The position numbers and the translations under genes are program-made. A stretch of 64,000 bases of DNA from Syncephalis plumigaleata (lineage: Eukaryota > Zoopagomycota > Zoopagomycetes > Zoopagales > Piptocephalidaceae). The notes under the pieces are model-generated. The model ran no database searches. It saw nothing but the letters and a program-made list of their open reading frames with translations, and was not told where the DNA came from. The DNA is taken from assembly GCA_025201365.1 (NCBI GenBank), contig JAIXMF010000014.1, positions 186,001-250,000 on the forward strand. Reading direction: 5' to 3'. This document shows, one piece after another, positions 21,501-39,200 of the stretch (position 1 is the first letter of the stretch; each line of letters begins with the position of its first letter).

Positions 21501-22624
21501 AATGTTCTATAGTCTATTCCATGCGGCGACACCTGATGTCAAACGTCGTAAACAATGGATACTCCAACTATTAGTTGATGGACTCTGTGATGTATCGGTA
21601 AGTGGAAGGAATTGATGAGTAATACGTTTGTTTGTCTATATACATACTCATTGTAACACTATCTATTCTAGGATTATGCATTGTATAGACGACGTCATGT
21701 GGTTGACTTGTGTCTAGATTACGCATCATCACCATTCTGTGATGTCAATGACTTCAAACTGATTCTCGAGGTGAGTTATACGAACAAAGAGGTCGATACT
21801 ATTCCATAGCACACACGATGACTAATCACTAGACTAGCTATTGAGTCGTGCCGCTGATATCGATGGTGTATTAGAGGAAATAGTAATGCAGCATGGGGTA
21901 CTCGTTTGGGTACAAACAGCGTTAAATATGCCAATGGTAGTCACATCACCTGCATTACAGGTGACAATGTTTGGATTGGCAAATCGAGTTTGTCGTCGAT
22001 TATGCACCGTCAAATCTAGAATGCGTGAATCATGGATAAATCAACAGATACAAAATATCATGACTACCATGGTTACTCGAGCAGGTTAGTTATTGCCATT
22101 GCTATTATTACTTGAATGCTTGACTAGGATTGTATTAGTAACAGCGACAAACAATTCATTGTATTATAGATAATCTATTCGCTTTAGCCATGACGATAGA
22201 AACATTGGCACAGGCGGAATCACAAGATATCTATCTGTTTACATTGGCACAAGCCCAAATGCTGCAATTGCAACTGCACTCATTTAAGTCCGGGATACGT
22301 GGTGATAACGAGGGATTAGCATCATCTGTGGATATACCAATATGGGCCTATCCCGATAACGCGTGGAATACGCATAATTTATTTGTCCGATGCATTACAG
22401 GTTTATTCGAACTAGTATTCAACTCATCTGTTGCTTCATACAATACTACAGCTACAAATAGTAGTAATAATAGTAATAGTAACCAGCTTATTCATATACG
22501 CGAATGCGTCACTCGACTGGCCTTAACAGAACGAGTTGAACCGTCTGTCTCTTGGCTTCGACAAGCTAAACAGTCACTATCCAGCGGTGATGACTATCAC
22601 CATTCATCACTCGTTACATCATAA
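15569..22624 (+). CDS. URB1: Nucleolar pre-ribosomal-associated protein 1 (Npa1/Urb1)
   Basis: Large helical-repeat scaffold of early 60S pre-ribosomes in the nucleolus. Predicted 1933 aa in 19 exons, between yeast Urb1 and human URB1 in size, with no frame break over 5.8 kb of coding sequence. The N-terminal region (DPTAFTTIADLYAALKN...) and the block with NFNFSLNALRRISSRLS match the Npa1 N-terminal domain. The C-terminal region has YALYRRRHVVDLCLDYASS followed by DFKLILELLSRA, typical of the Npa1 C-terminal domain. Exon starts: 15569, 15769, 15948, 16279, 16417, 16612, 16786, 17152, 17705, 17901, 18726, 19154, 20300, 20503, 21228, 21493, 21672, 21838, 22170. The exon 11-12 borders (19076/19154) are the least certain. 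Start: the only ATG before the conserved N-terminus. Confidence 0.85.
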
Positions 22625-23374
22625 TACACTATTGAGTAAATAAATAGATCTACAGTCATTGACTATTTGTCAGCATCATCTATATTCGCACAATGACTCA
22701 TCTATACATTACCATTTATTCGGGTAAACATCACTCGTACTACCATAACCATAGTAACCGTGATATTGATTGCGGTAATGTGATTGTGACAATGTTCATT
22801 TAAAATGGAATGCGTTGACATGTAGTGCTCATGTCGTATGTGTCGTATGTGTGTGTGTGTGTGTCCACACCACATGGTAGAACAATGCTCTATAAAAGTA
22901 ACAAGAGCTCAGCCAATCAATGAGCCATACAACAAGGAGATTTGTCAGCGCTGCCTCTTTTCCTTCTCCTCTTATCCATTTCGGGAAAACTCTTGTAAAA
23001 TCCGACATGCGTTCATAAAAAAAGCGTAGGAAAAAAAAGATAAAAGAAAGAAGGTGAATCAAAGTTAGTAAACATTTTTACTACAACACGTATGATACTT
23101 GCTATTTAGTAACCAATATTGCTAGTATACGCTCTCTCCTCTCTCTCTTCTCTTTCTATTTCACTATTGGTGTACGGAGTGATATTCACTCTACGTTTTG
23201 TTCAGATTGATTTGCATATCATTTTATAGCGTCAGGTCTCTATTTCTTATTATATCATTATTGTGTTGTCGTTGTTGTAGCTATTGGTATTAATTTGCCA
23301 ATTGATCATTATTATTATCATTATCATTATTATCATATCTCAAAATAAGCAATATTTCATAACTATTCTATAAC
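22625..23374. other. Intergenic between URB1 and ABCC gene
   Basis: Contains a (GT)n run at about 22848-22863, a purine-rich stretch at 23018-23050 and pyrimidine-rich leader sequence at 23130-23160 before the ABCC start. No gene seen. Confidence 0.5.
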
Positions 23375-28280
<4,906 letters not shown>

Positions 28281-28697
28281 CATTAAAAATAACTATAATA
28301 TCCTTCATTTATTATTCTAGTATTTAACAAAAATAAAACATAACATTAACAACATTTCCATTGAGATTGTCACGTTGTTAAATGCACGTTTGCTACACGA
28401 ACAGACAATGCGTTCACGTTGGCATGTCTCTAAAAATAGTTTTCATCTGCCAATCAAAGCTCTAATTCATCTTCCTATTATGGATGGCTAATTCAAAGGT
28501 GGAAGCGCCGCTATAAAGACAGATGATATCTCTTTATATTCGCCAGCACTCTTTGGTATTTCATTATTACTACTTTATCATTTTCAAATTCGCGTGTAAC
28601 TAAATGTAAGTAGTAAAGCCGCCGTATATATATATATATCTATTTGAATTGCTTATAGTTTACTCATATCTCTTTGGTGTTCATTTCAGTATATAAC
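28281..28697 (+). other. Intergenic and 5' leader of phosphatidylserine decarboxylase gene
   Basis: A TATA-like GCTATAAAGAC at about 28510 and a likely 5'-UTR intron (donor GTAAGTAG at about 28606, acceptor TTTCAG at 28689) precede the ATG at 28698. No gene otherwise. Confidence 0.5.
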
Positions 28698-31600
28698 ATG
28701 AGCTTTCTCTTTCAAGTTCCAAGCTTTAAGATACGAGTGTGCGCCATTAGTGGTCGAGATTTGGCAGCAAAAGATCGTAATGGCCTTTCCGACCCATTTC
28801 TCAAGTTTAAACTAGGAGAGCAGAAGCATTCGACACACGTGTGCCTAGAGACACTATCTCCTACTTGGGATGATAAGTTCGATTTAGTACTACCAGTGAG
28901 TAAACCACCAACTCACCTGGTTATCGTCTGTTGGGACAAGGATCGATTTGGTAGAGATTTCATGGGAGAGATTAAAATCCCAATTGCAGATTTATTTATG
29001 CGCAACGGTCGGCCACGACTATTCGAAAACAACGGGCCACAATGGTATAAATTGGAGACACGCGGAAAGGAAGTAGTAAGCGGAGAGATTCAACTACACT
29101 GGGGATTCAAATGCAATAAGCGTGATTTACAACGCCATCTGGATTGGTGTCTGCTACTCGAGGGTATTTTCGGTCGAAAACTGGCCACTGATATGATCAA
29201 GTTACAAAAGGAAGACGATGCAGCTGCCAAAGCAAAACTAGAAGCCAATACAAAAGTGGGCGATGCCGGTATTATGAATTTGGGCGGTAGTATTGTGTCG
29301 CGATTGACGGCCGAAGCCCTTCGCCGTAAGGAGCAAATGATGAAGTTTACGGAAAAGCTAACGCAATCATCGAGTTTCAATAAGACGACAACAACTGAGA
29401 CGGCAGACAATACGACGGAAGTACCATCTGAGACGAAGAAACCGGAGAAGAAACCAGTAGTGGCCAGTGCAAGTACTCCGGAGAAGAAAGAAAAGAAGGA
29501 GAAGAAGGAAGAAAAAGCGGAAGAAGGAAAAGACGCTAAATCAAAGGAGGATAAGAAGTACAGCGAGGAGAAGACAAATGTAGTAGAGGATAAAAAGGAG
29601 GATACAAGCGCTGTTAAGCAACCGGAGAAGAAAGAAACATCGAATGGTAGTGCATCTGATGATAAAACTGAGCCTACTGTTACTGCTTCAACCGGCATTA
29701 CATCAGAACAACCACCACCCATTAGTGTTTATGGTGCTGCCGATCATCATGGCTACTTAAATCAAGAGCAAGTACTGGTTACCGACAAAATAAGCATGCC
29801 AGTACCGCAGATTGATGGTGTGGAAACAGGATATAACCATTTATACACGTCGGTATCCTATCAAACTACAGCTATCGCTCAGAATACCGTGCAACCTGCG
29901 TCATCATTCTCCGAGGGAATGGCCCCCATGAGCATGCCTACCGTGGAGATTCCATCATTCACTGCCGAGGAACGACAACAAATTCTTGCCATGCCAGAGC
30001 CTTACATGTACTATTCGGCGGCGGAAGATGTTAAACCGCTTATTGTCATTGCACAGGAAGCGGCACAAGCCACGGAGATTGGTCCACCAACAGGTATTAC
30101 CGCCAACGAGATGGTTATATCGGCGGTTAGTGCGGCGGCCAAGGCAGCAGCGGATAATCCATCCGCACAAGCTCGTATGATTCGCGTTGAATCCGATGAT
30201 GAAGATGAGCTTGCCGCTGATGGTTCCAATGTCAAGGATACATACTCGGCGCGCGCGATACCATCACGTAGTATGTCATTGCCGATACCGTCACCTGAAG
30301 TGTTAGGTGTAGTGTTCGTGGATGTGGTAGCAGCCAAGGATTTGCCACCGTTAAAGAACTTTCTACATACCGGATTCGACATGGATCCATTTGCTATTGT
30401 TACATTCGGGCGTAATACATTCCGTACACAAGCCATACGTCATACGCTAAACCCCATCTGGAATGAACGTCTCTACTTCCACCTCGCCAAGCACGAGCTA
30501 TCCTATCCTATCACCTTCACTATCATGGATAAGGACAAATTCAGCAATAATGATCGTGTGGCTACCGCGTCACTATCTATTATGGATCTATTATCGGGAT
30601 CGAATGTCAATATCGACGACTATACCGGTCGGAATGATGCAAATAATGTCATACCTAATGATATGGATACGCCTCAGGAGCACACACTTACAATGCTGCC
30701 AGCGAAGGACAGCGGCTGGGAAGGACATTGCACCATTACATTCAGAGTGCGCTTTATTCGTTACACCACGCTACGTCGTCGTTTCTGGCATTCGTTAACC
30801 GAGCAATACGATTCTGATGGCAATCAACGAATTAACCGTGTCGAATTGCTAACAATGCTAGACAGTCTCGGTAGTACGCTGACGGAAGCCACTATCGATG
30901 GTTTCTTCCGTCGATTCAACAAAGATCCGGCACAAGGCGACGAGCTAGAGTTCGACGAGCTGGCGATGTGCCTTGAGCAACATTTACAAACGCAACATGG
31001 ACCTCGTCCCGTTGAAATCGGTTCTCCATCCTCGGACGTGACATCATCTAGCAACAGCAATGAGGGATTGACGGTGGCAGCCGAACCAACAGGACGTAAG
31101 CGTATCTTTTCATTCAACAAGGAGGTCAACAACAGTTCAAAGAGGAGGTGGCCGAGTCGGGCGAGCAAGTCATTCGTATTCGGGAGTGTCCCATCTGTCA
31201 TAAACCGGATCTCTTGGGCAAGGACGACGTCAGCATTCTAACACATGTCGCCATTTGCACGCTTAACGATCCCGAGAAGGTGGATCGATTCATGATGGGT
31301 AATTTCGTTACGGAGGCACAAGCTCAACGTCGCTGGTTCAATAAGTTAGCGGCATTCGTTAGCTATGGCAGCTATAGCATTGGCAAGAATAATGCAAACA
31401 TCATTGTACTTGATCGAGCCACCGGACAACTGATCGAGGAGAAGATGCCGACCTACATTCGTATGGGTATTCGTATGTTGTATCAAAGCATCGGATCAAA
31501 GACTACGGTCGAGTCAAAGTCCATTCGAAATTTATTCGCTTCCCTGTCCATTAAGCAAGGCAAGAAGTTCACTAATCCCGAGTCCGTACGTGATATCGCG

Positions 31601-32449
31601 CCATTCATTGAATTCCACCAATTGAACGTGAATGAAATCGCCGACCCGTTGGATTCATTCGCTAACTTTAACGAATTCTTCTATCGTAAACTCAAGCCGG
31701 GAGCACGTCACATTGCCGGACGTAATGATCCACGCGTTGCCGTGTCGCCGGCCGACGCACGTATTCTATGCTTCCCCACGGTGACGCAAGCGACCCAACT
31801 GTGGATTAAGGGTGATCTGTTCACGCTACCACGTTTACTGGATGACGCTGAACTTGCCGCCCGCTACGAGGGTGGAGCACTATGCATTTTCCGATTGGCA
31901 CCGCAGGATTATCATCGATTCCACATCCCGGTAGATGGCGTATTCTCCGAGCCGAAGCCCATTGATGGCGCTTATTATACGGTAAATCCAATGGCAATCC
32001 GATCGTCACTCGATGTCTACGGCGAGAATAAGCGTATTGTCAGCGTATTGGAGAGCGAGAAATTCGGTCGAGTCACCTATGTTTGTATTGGTGCAATGCT
32101 GGTAAGTTTCTTGCTTTTATCATTTTCTCATGAATAGTATGAAGACGATCTAACGCGCTAATGAATGCTAATCTAGGTGGGATCGATCGTGTTGACGAGT
32201 GAACCGGTAGAAAGTACATTCATGGCGATGAACATGGCTACTTTGCATTTGGTGGTAGCACCATTGTAATGCTGTTCGAACCGAATAGAATTCAACTGGA
32301 TGCAGATCTACTGGAAAATGCTAGTAAACCATTGGAAACTTTGGTAAGTTATATAGACTATACATTCATATATACATTTATTAATACTTTATAATACATC
32401 TCTATAGGTTAAAATGGGAGAATCAATTGGTAAAGCAATTCAAGAATGA
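28698..32449 (+). CDS. Phosphatidylserine decarboxylase, PSD2 type with C2 domains
   Basis: Makes phosphatidylethanolamine from phosphatidylserine; PSD2 types act at Golgi/endosome membranes. Order seen: C2 domain (residues about 10-130), long charged linker, second C2 (GVVFVDVVAAKDLPPLKNF...), EF-hand-like DSDGNQRINRVE, zinc motif ECPICHK...LTHVAIC, then the catalytic domain (NANIIVLDR, YRKLKPGARHI, SPADARI, YHRFHIPVDG). Exons: 28698-31095, 31143-32101, 32177-32343, 32408-32449. The first intron is only 47 nt and was set by the frame change. In exon 3 the conserved text shifts by one base near 32203: VGSIVLTSE before it, then HGDEHGYFAFGGSTIVMLF. That break is just ahead of the GGST self-processing site where the enzyme splits into beta and alpha chains. 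Without it the protein would stop at 32276 and lack the pyruvoyl-forming Ser. Confidence 0.85.
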
Positions 32450-32874
32450 ACTGCTTAAGCAATAGTAGTAGTAATAGTGAATGCGGTTGTGTCATTACGG
32501 CAATCATTTTGTAGCACTTAACTTCATTTTACCAATCACTTTCTAATAATAATAACAATAATAGCAATATAGTAATAAATACTAAATGAGTGCTTTTACA
32601 TACATGCGCGCGTGTTGCTACGATAGTTGATGTATTACGATAATTCAATAAACATTAGTGCTTACACTCGGTGTACATATTATGATTGTTAGCATTCCTA
32701 TGTACTAGCATCTTATCAATGACCTATTATGACATCTTAGTGAGACCGCATACTTGCATAATGAACCGTCACCATTCTTATCATGAATCCCTATTTCCCT
32801 TATGTTGCTTCTAGTATTTCTTAGCATCATATCTCTTATAGTTCTACTTACACGTACTCTACGTTATTAGCATC
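32450..32874. other. Intergenic
   Basis: AT-rich with no supported gene. Marks the border between the housekeeping block and the accessory island. Confidence 0.5.
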
Positions 32875-33845
32875 ATGCCCCGTGCTAAATCAAGACGATT
32901 TACGCGAAAGCATCGTACTTTACACGCAATAAATCAATGACGAAACTAAGATTCCTAGTTACGAAGAATTCTCGGAATGGCTTGCAACAACCGCGTCACC
33001 CAATGGTGAACTTGTATACCAGGGATCATACAGAGTAAGTAGACGGCGGATCATACCAAGTCATCCCAATGGACCTAACTGGATCAGTGATATGGCCAGC
33101 TTATATGTATGCTCACGTTATAAGGAGCATATTGTTAATGAGGAAATTAGACGTATCAAGCGCGGTATGCCTATAAAAAGAGAAACAAAAGAAAAGGAGG
33201 AGAGCCGAATCTTCAGTCACCTTAGAAGATCTCCATGCAAAGCACATTTCATATTCCAAGACGTCAGAGGATAATATTATGAGGTTGACTACTGGTGGAA
33301 GCACACGCATGATGACAATGAGGATATGCAGCAGCCATCATATATTACAGAGCTGAGAAATGAAAAGTATGATGGGCTTGGTGGCTGGAGTCTAATAGGA
33401 ATTCCACTGGAAGAGACCAGGGAATTACTAGATCGAGTAAGTAGGAACGATATAGTTAATTAGCTTAACATTAATATGAACAATATAACGGTAGACTTTA
33501 CGTGAAATTGTAATGAAGACGATAATGCCACCTACCTTTACCAAAGCAGAGTATACGAGAGCATGGCAACGAGTACTAAAATTAAGTAAGCTACTTGGTT
33601 TTACCTCAGATAGTGAATTCGCATTAGTGCGCGATCAATTCTGTTATGTACGCCCTATATCCGAGATTATAACAAGTCAAGAGTATACTCGTGCACGCAA
33701 CTGGTTAATGACCTCTAGTCATTTACTGAGCTTAACCATTGACGCGGAAGTGGAAGCTGCTCGCATGCAGGTAATCAGATCAAGATTACCACGTCCCCTC
33801 TCGGCTACTGCTGCGGTATATCATCGTGTTAGTAATTGTGTCTAA
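32875..33845 (+). pseudogene. Zinc-finger (WRKY-GCM1/FAR1-like) protein remnant, possibly transposase-derived
   Basis: Starts at ATG 32875 (MPRAKSRRFTRKHRT), then open from 32951 with SYEEFSEWLATTASPNGELVYQGSY. Downstream come YVCSRYK, SPCKAHF, and in another frame YYEVDYWWKHTHDD. The pattern C...C...W-K-H-x-H is that of WRKY-GCM1 superfamily fingers, found in FAR1/MULE-type transposases and their domesticated relatives. Frame changes occur near 32940 and 33272. A normal intron (33437-33494) leads to a last exon ending at 33845, rich in helices and without a DDE motif. So it is either a truncated transposase relative or a degenerating DNA-binding gene. The family assignment rests on spacing and flavour of the motifs only. 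Confidence 0.45.
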
Positions 33846-34004
33846 GCCATGCTAGTAAAGGTATACAATAAAGTCAATGTATACTGTTATGCTAGCATTT
33901 CCATTATTCGATTCAAGTGCTTATTAAGAATTATCTGTACAAGTTCCTTTTTGTTGTAATGTAGCATTCTAGATATGCGCTCTACCAATCAATTAGTCAA
34001 TTTA

Positions 34005-35815
34005 TTAGTAGAAGATATCTTCACTCATTATATATGTCATTATTACTCCCTCATACATCATTGCTGCTATGATCACCGGAACTACTTTATCGGATTCACA
34101 GTCAATAAATCTAATGCAGTTTATTAGATGGATTTATATACATGTCTTTTGCTATCATCTTACTCGTAAGTCCTGTGCTGTCTTGTAGTCGTATTCGGCT
34201 AATGTTATTAACAATTTAATAGTTAGCAAACTAGTGAATGGAATGATCACATATGCATATATGCTTACAACAAGCATGCAATACTCGATTTTACCAAATG
34301 CTTCAATGATAGTTTACAGTGTCAACTATACCATACTAAATAAATCGGATCCACATTACAAATACTCGCATACTCCATGATCATAGGCTACATATCGAGT
34401 CATTATCGAATTCTACGTCTGGATGTGCTATAGTAATAATAACGATGCTTAATTAATCGTACATTCAGTGATCATTAAGCATAACAATAAAGACAATATT
34501 GGTACGTTAACACTCTCATACAAACACAGGTCCATGCCACAAAGCAATCTACGGTCAAGACAAGATTATAATACAGCAATAAAATAGAATGATTAAACTA
34601 AAATGAGCCTACACTGTTTGCTGGCAATATAGTACAATTAAGAACGAGCAGTATACCAATCATTCCAATTAATGGATTGTCAGCACGTATATGACAAAGG
34701 ATCATACATATACGCTTACACCTGATAACACTACAATAATGTCTATATGTATGTGACCAAAGAGAGAGATAAATAGAATGGACGAGTGTAATCCATGGCA
34801 GTTTATTAGACGTGTAAGTGATATGTGAGAGGAAGAAAGCATAGAGAAACGGTAGAAGGAGCAGAAGGAGCAGAAGAGAAGAATGCATATAGCGTGCAAG
34901 TTTAGTTACTTGCATTGCATTATTATGCCAATCAGCGGCAATTAAGGTAAATAAACATGCTATTGTATAGACAAGAAGCAGCGTTGTCTGTATAGCGAGG
35001 AATGGCAATACCGCGAATGAATAAATTATCAACACGCTTAGCAGGTTGTACGTTACCGGTAGTCGAGAATAGAATGGAACAAGACCGAGGAATAGACTAA
35101 CGACAAGTGATATATTGTTAAGAATGAAAGCGAAGGAACAAGAAATAAAGTAATAAGTACTCGGTACAAAGACACGCATACTCGAACAACTTGCAGAAAC
35201 GACGTATGTTTGTAGTGGAGTAACCGCGTGTAGATATTATTATGATAGAGTGGAGTGATATATGAACGAATAGTGGAAGAAAGACAAGGTGGAGATGACG
35301 TGTAGTAGCGAGGATAGCAGACACATAAGCAACAATGCGCATACAACACAGGGCAGTGTATGCTAATGAGTAGAACAAGCAATAACAAAGATGCTAGGAT
35401 ACTAAAGACAAATGAGCACATTAACGAGCTAAGATTAATAGTAAACAAAGGAATAGCCGGAAGCAATAAACAAGGAATAGAGGAATAGAATGACACGAAG
35501 AAGACGCGTATTACTGAGAAAGTAAATAGGTAAATAAAGAAAGAGAATGCGGTTGACACAAAGAAGACGCGTGTTGTTTACTGACAAGTGGAATTAGGTT
35601 AGCACAAAGGAGACAGCATTGGTAAAGAAGTAAAGGGAAAGGAAAACAAGGGAAACAACTGGAATACAGTTGGCACGAATAAGACAGTATGTGAAAGAAG
35701 TCAACGACAAGTGGAATGTAGTCAATACTAAGAATATGTGTATTGTTTAATGACAAAGGGAATGTAGTTAAAAGAACGAAGACAACATTGGTAAAAAAGT
35801 AAAAGGAAGCAACAA
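34005..35815. repeat. Left arm of a large inverted repeat
   Basis: 34005-34380 is the reverse complement, at roughly 90 percent identity, of 44190-44510. Pyrimidine/purine-rich tandem repeats at about 35470-35815 are the reverse complement of those at 43096-43560. The middle part (34380-35470) matches the right arm only in scattered words. On the minus strand 34110-34005 is open and reads DKVVPVIIAAM, matching NEVVPVAIAAM of the right arm. Long hydrophobic minus-strand frames here (34598-35909) come from low-complexity repeats and are not called genes. Confidence 0.65.
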
Positions 35816-35822
35816 TGAAATG

Positions 35823-36222
35823 TGTGGTGCGGACACATCGTCTCCATAAGACATTAATTAAAAAAGTATATAATTCACGATGTCGCTTGCAATACTTTTG
35901 CGGTTGCATTGCACGTTTGTATGTTGTGACTTACCTAACCAGATATTCATACATATATAAGCTTCTACGAAGCACGTAAATTATAATAAAAGAAGTTCCG
36001 TTTTGAAATAGTTTGTGTGTGTGTCTTATCGTTGTCCCTAGTCAGAGTTGGCTAGTGTTCTTTATACGTAGAGAGAGAAAGCTGTACGAGTGTACAGTTA
36101 GGAAAGAGTTACACGACGGATTATTACGAGCGATTCATTAAGCCTAGTTACATTGCCGCCCAACGAGCTAGGAGAAGCAACATGGCTACCCACGTCAGAC
36201 CCGTCAATAACCCCCCGCCACA
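35823..36222 (+). repeat. 5' LTR of Ty3/gypsy-type element
   Basis: 400 bp, starts TG and ends CA, and appears identical to 41174-41573. Flanked outside by AATG, which is repeated after the 3' LTR as a short target-site duplication. Confidence 0.9.
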
Positions 36223-39200
36223 ACTGGAGCCCAATGCGGGGACGGGTATTCCAATGACGAGGGACTGTAATCCTCCTCCTAGATTCACTGGAGAGAATGT
36301 TAAGGAGTTTATGCACCATTACGAACGCTACGCCGACTGGCTAGGCTGGAACAATGAGGCGAAGATAGAGTGTATCGTGAGTTATCTCACTCCAGATGCG
36401 ACGGAGCTTGTGCTCATCCACCCCGGCACGTCCACCGGCGACTGGCCGCAAGTCAAGGAAATGCTACTCACCAATTATCGTCGGCGGCTAACTACTAGGT
36501 CGCCACGTGAGGTGTTAGCAGACTTACTGCGGAAAGGATTCGACTATGACGATCCGGAGTCATATTTGTCGAGGTACGCCACAGTCACATCGTGTGTTCC
36601 GAACATGTCCGATAGCGAGAAAGCCGAGAGAGTATTCGACATCCTAGATGTGGATTTCAAGGAACGTTGCATGAATCACCTAGGCAGGAACTTTACCTTT
36701 GAGGAACTGCGGGAAGTGATCTTAGACTTGAAGTACAAGAGTAACCTTATCGGGAAGTCTTTGAAGAGGAGCGAGGAGTCCAAGGAAGCCCAGTCACGTA
36801 AGCAAGAACACAAGGAGCGTGACGACGAGCAAGATCTGTACGACAAGGTGGCTAAGATGGTATTACAAGTGGTCGAGAAACGAGAAAACACCAAAAAGGT
36901 TCAGCGTCCCATGCGGTGTATTTACTGCGATGCTACTGACCATTGGAAGCCGGAATGCACGACGTTGACTGAGGATCTACGCAACGGGATAGTTAGGATG
37001 GTGGAAGGAAAGGTAGCATATCCCGACGGCGGTCACATACCTCTCAATAGCGGACGAGGCGGCATGCGCAGTTTCATTACCGAAGGAGTCAAGGTTCGGC
37101 ATATCGCGCTCCAGGAACGGGAGAGACCGGTCGGATATGACGTATGTTGGCAGGAGATGACCAACCCGGAAGCGGTAGCACCCGAAATCCTGGTCAACGA
37201 TCCATTTCAAGTGAACCACAAGCGTGCGAGGGTAGGTGCTGATCGGGAACAATCGGATGCTATGGTAGTGGATACTCGCGAAGCCGGTACAATGACGGAA
37301 AAGGCGAAGCGTGCACCACCTACTTTTCAGTATAGAGCACCCGTAGAGGAAGGAAGAGTGCCGGAAGAGGTCATCAATAGAGTGTTGCAACAGTCGCAGG
37401 TGACTATGAGTTTCGATGAGTTCATGGTCGTGTCACCACCAGCTAGAAAGGTCGTTAATGAAATGGTGTCAAGGAAGAGGGTCCCGATTGAGCCGAGTAC
37501 CAACATGGTAGCCACTTACCAAATAAGGGAAGGGATCGAAGATCCATACGACAACGTGGTCGAGAGGAAGGAAGTCACGCGAGTTGCCAGACCTACTGCG
37601 GCAGTAATGGGTACGGTTGCGGGTATCCCCGTGAATATTGTCGTAGATCCTGGATCTGAGATCACGATCATGTCTGGACGTTTCTACGACAGGATCGGTC
37701 GACTACCTTTGGACACCTCCAAGGTGTACAGCATGGGTAACGCTTCTGGTACCAGTTCGACGGCTAGAGGGTTGTGTCCCAATGTGCCCATAGAAGTTGG
37801 CAGCGTGCGAGTTCCTGCTCATATCGTGGTGATCGATGGCACTCCGTTCGACGCGTTGGTTGGTATGCCCTGGCTGGAACAAGCTCAGTGGGAGATCAGA
37901 CGTGAGGGCAACGGTTCTTGGTATTACTTACGTGATAGTGAGCACTCCGTGAGGTTCCCTGCGGCACCTCTGGCTCCAATGAGTAACAGGCACGAGAATT
38001 ACGTCCGACTACACTCGAACAGGATTACGTTGGACTCCGGTGCGGATGATGAGCTGGACAAGGACGAGGAATTGTTAGGCGTGGTCACGGTGAGAAGCTT
38101 TTCCGACAACGAGGAGACTTACATGACGTGCGCGGCGAAGTACAAGCCTGTCGGTAAGAAGAAGCTACCAATAGCGGTGCCGGTACCATCGAACGAGCGT
38201 CCTCAAGAGTTGGCAAGTGTTGTGCGACCTTTGGCGAAGAGGCTTACGGAGGAACGCCTTGCGGCAATGGTGATCGGTGACGACGTCCTGCGAAAGGAAG
38301 AAGTAGCGTTTTTCAAGCAGCAATTACTTACCGTGGATCAAGCCTTTGCGTTCAATGACGAGGAGATGGGCCTGTTACGTCCTGAGGTGGAGCCGCCTAT
38401 CAGGATACCTACCGTGAAGCATGAGCCGTGGTATCAGCGATCCATACCTATCCCGAGGGCGATCTTCGATCAAGTGGTGGAGCTGCTGCGTGTCAAGATG
38501 GAGAGTGGAGTCATCGAGTCAAGCAGTGGAGCCTACAGTAACCGGTGGTTCGTGATAGCCAAGAAGGACAAGAAGAAGTTGCGCTTCATACAAGACTTGC
38601 AGCAAGTTAACTCAGTAACCGTCAAGAATGCTAATACGCCACCGTTGAGTGAAGAACTGATAGAAGATGTGTCCGGTCGCGCCATTATATCTACGTTCGA
38701 TCTGTATTCTGGGTATGACCAAATCCCCATTGATGTGCGTGACAGAGATATCTTTGCGCTCAATACACCTATTGGGTTGGTACGTATGACGAGATTGCCG
38801 ATGGGTTGGTGCAATAGTGTCGGCATCTTCCAGCGCATCGTCACTAAGGTGTTGAGACATCATATGCCGGAGAAGGTTGCTATATTTGTCGATGATGGTG
38901 TGGTGAAGGGACCTATGGAGGCTGAGCAACACGAGGTGCTGCCTGGAGTGAGGAAGTATGTGTATGATCATGTGCTTGATGTGGTGAAGGTGATGGCGAC
39001 ACTGAAGGAGGCTGGTTTGACGGTGAGCGGAATGAAGTGCAGATTCGGCATGAGCGAGGTGGAAGTGCTAGGTTATCAGTGCACTCCTAGTGGAAGGACA
39101 GTGACCGAAGAGAAGGCTGAGAAGATACAGAAGTGGCCAGTACCTGTTAACAAGACGGAAGTGCGATCGTTCGTGGCTTGTTGCGCGTTCTATAGGCCAT

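Noticed and set aside
34598-35909. Large hydrophobic membrane proteins on the minus strand
   Set aside because: Frames arise from pyrimidine-rich tandem repeats that are mirrored in the right arm and partly run into the LTR; several overlapping frames look equally protein-like.
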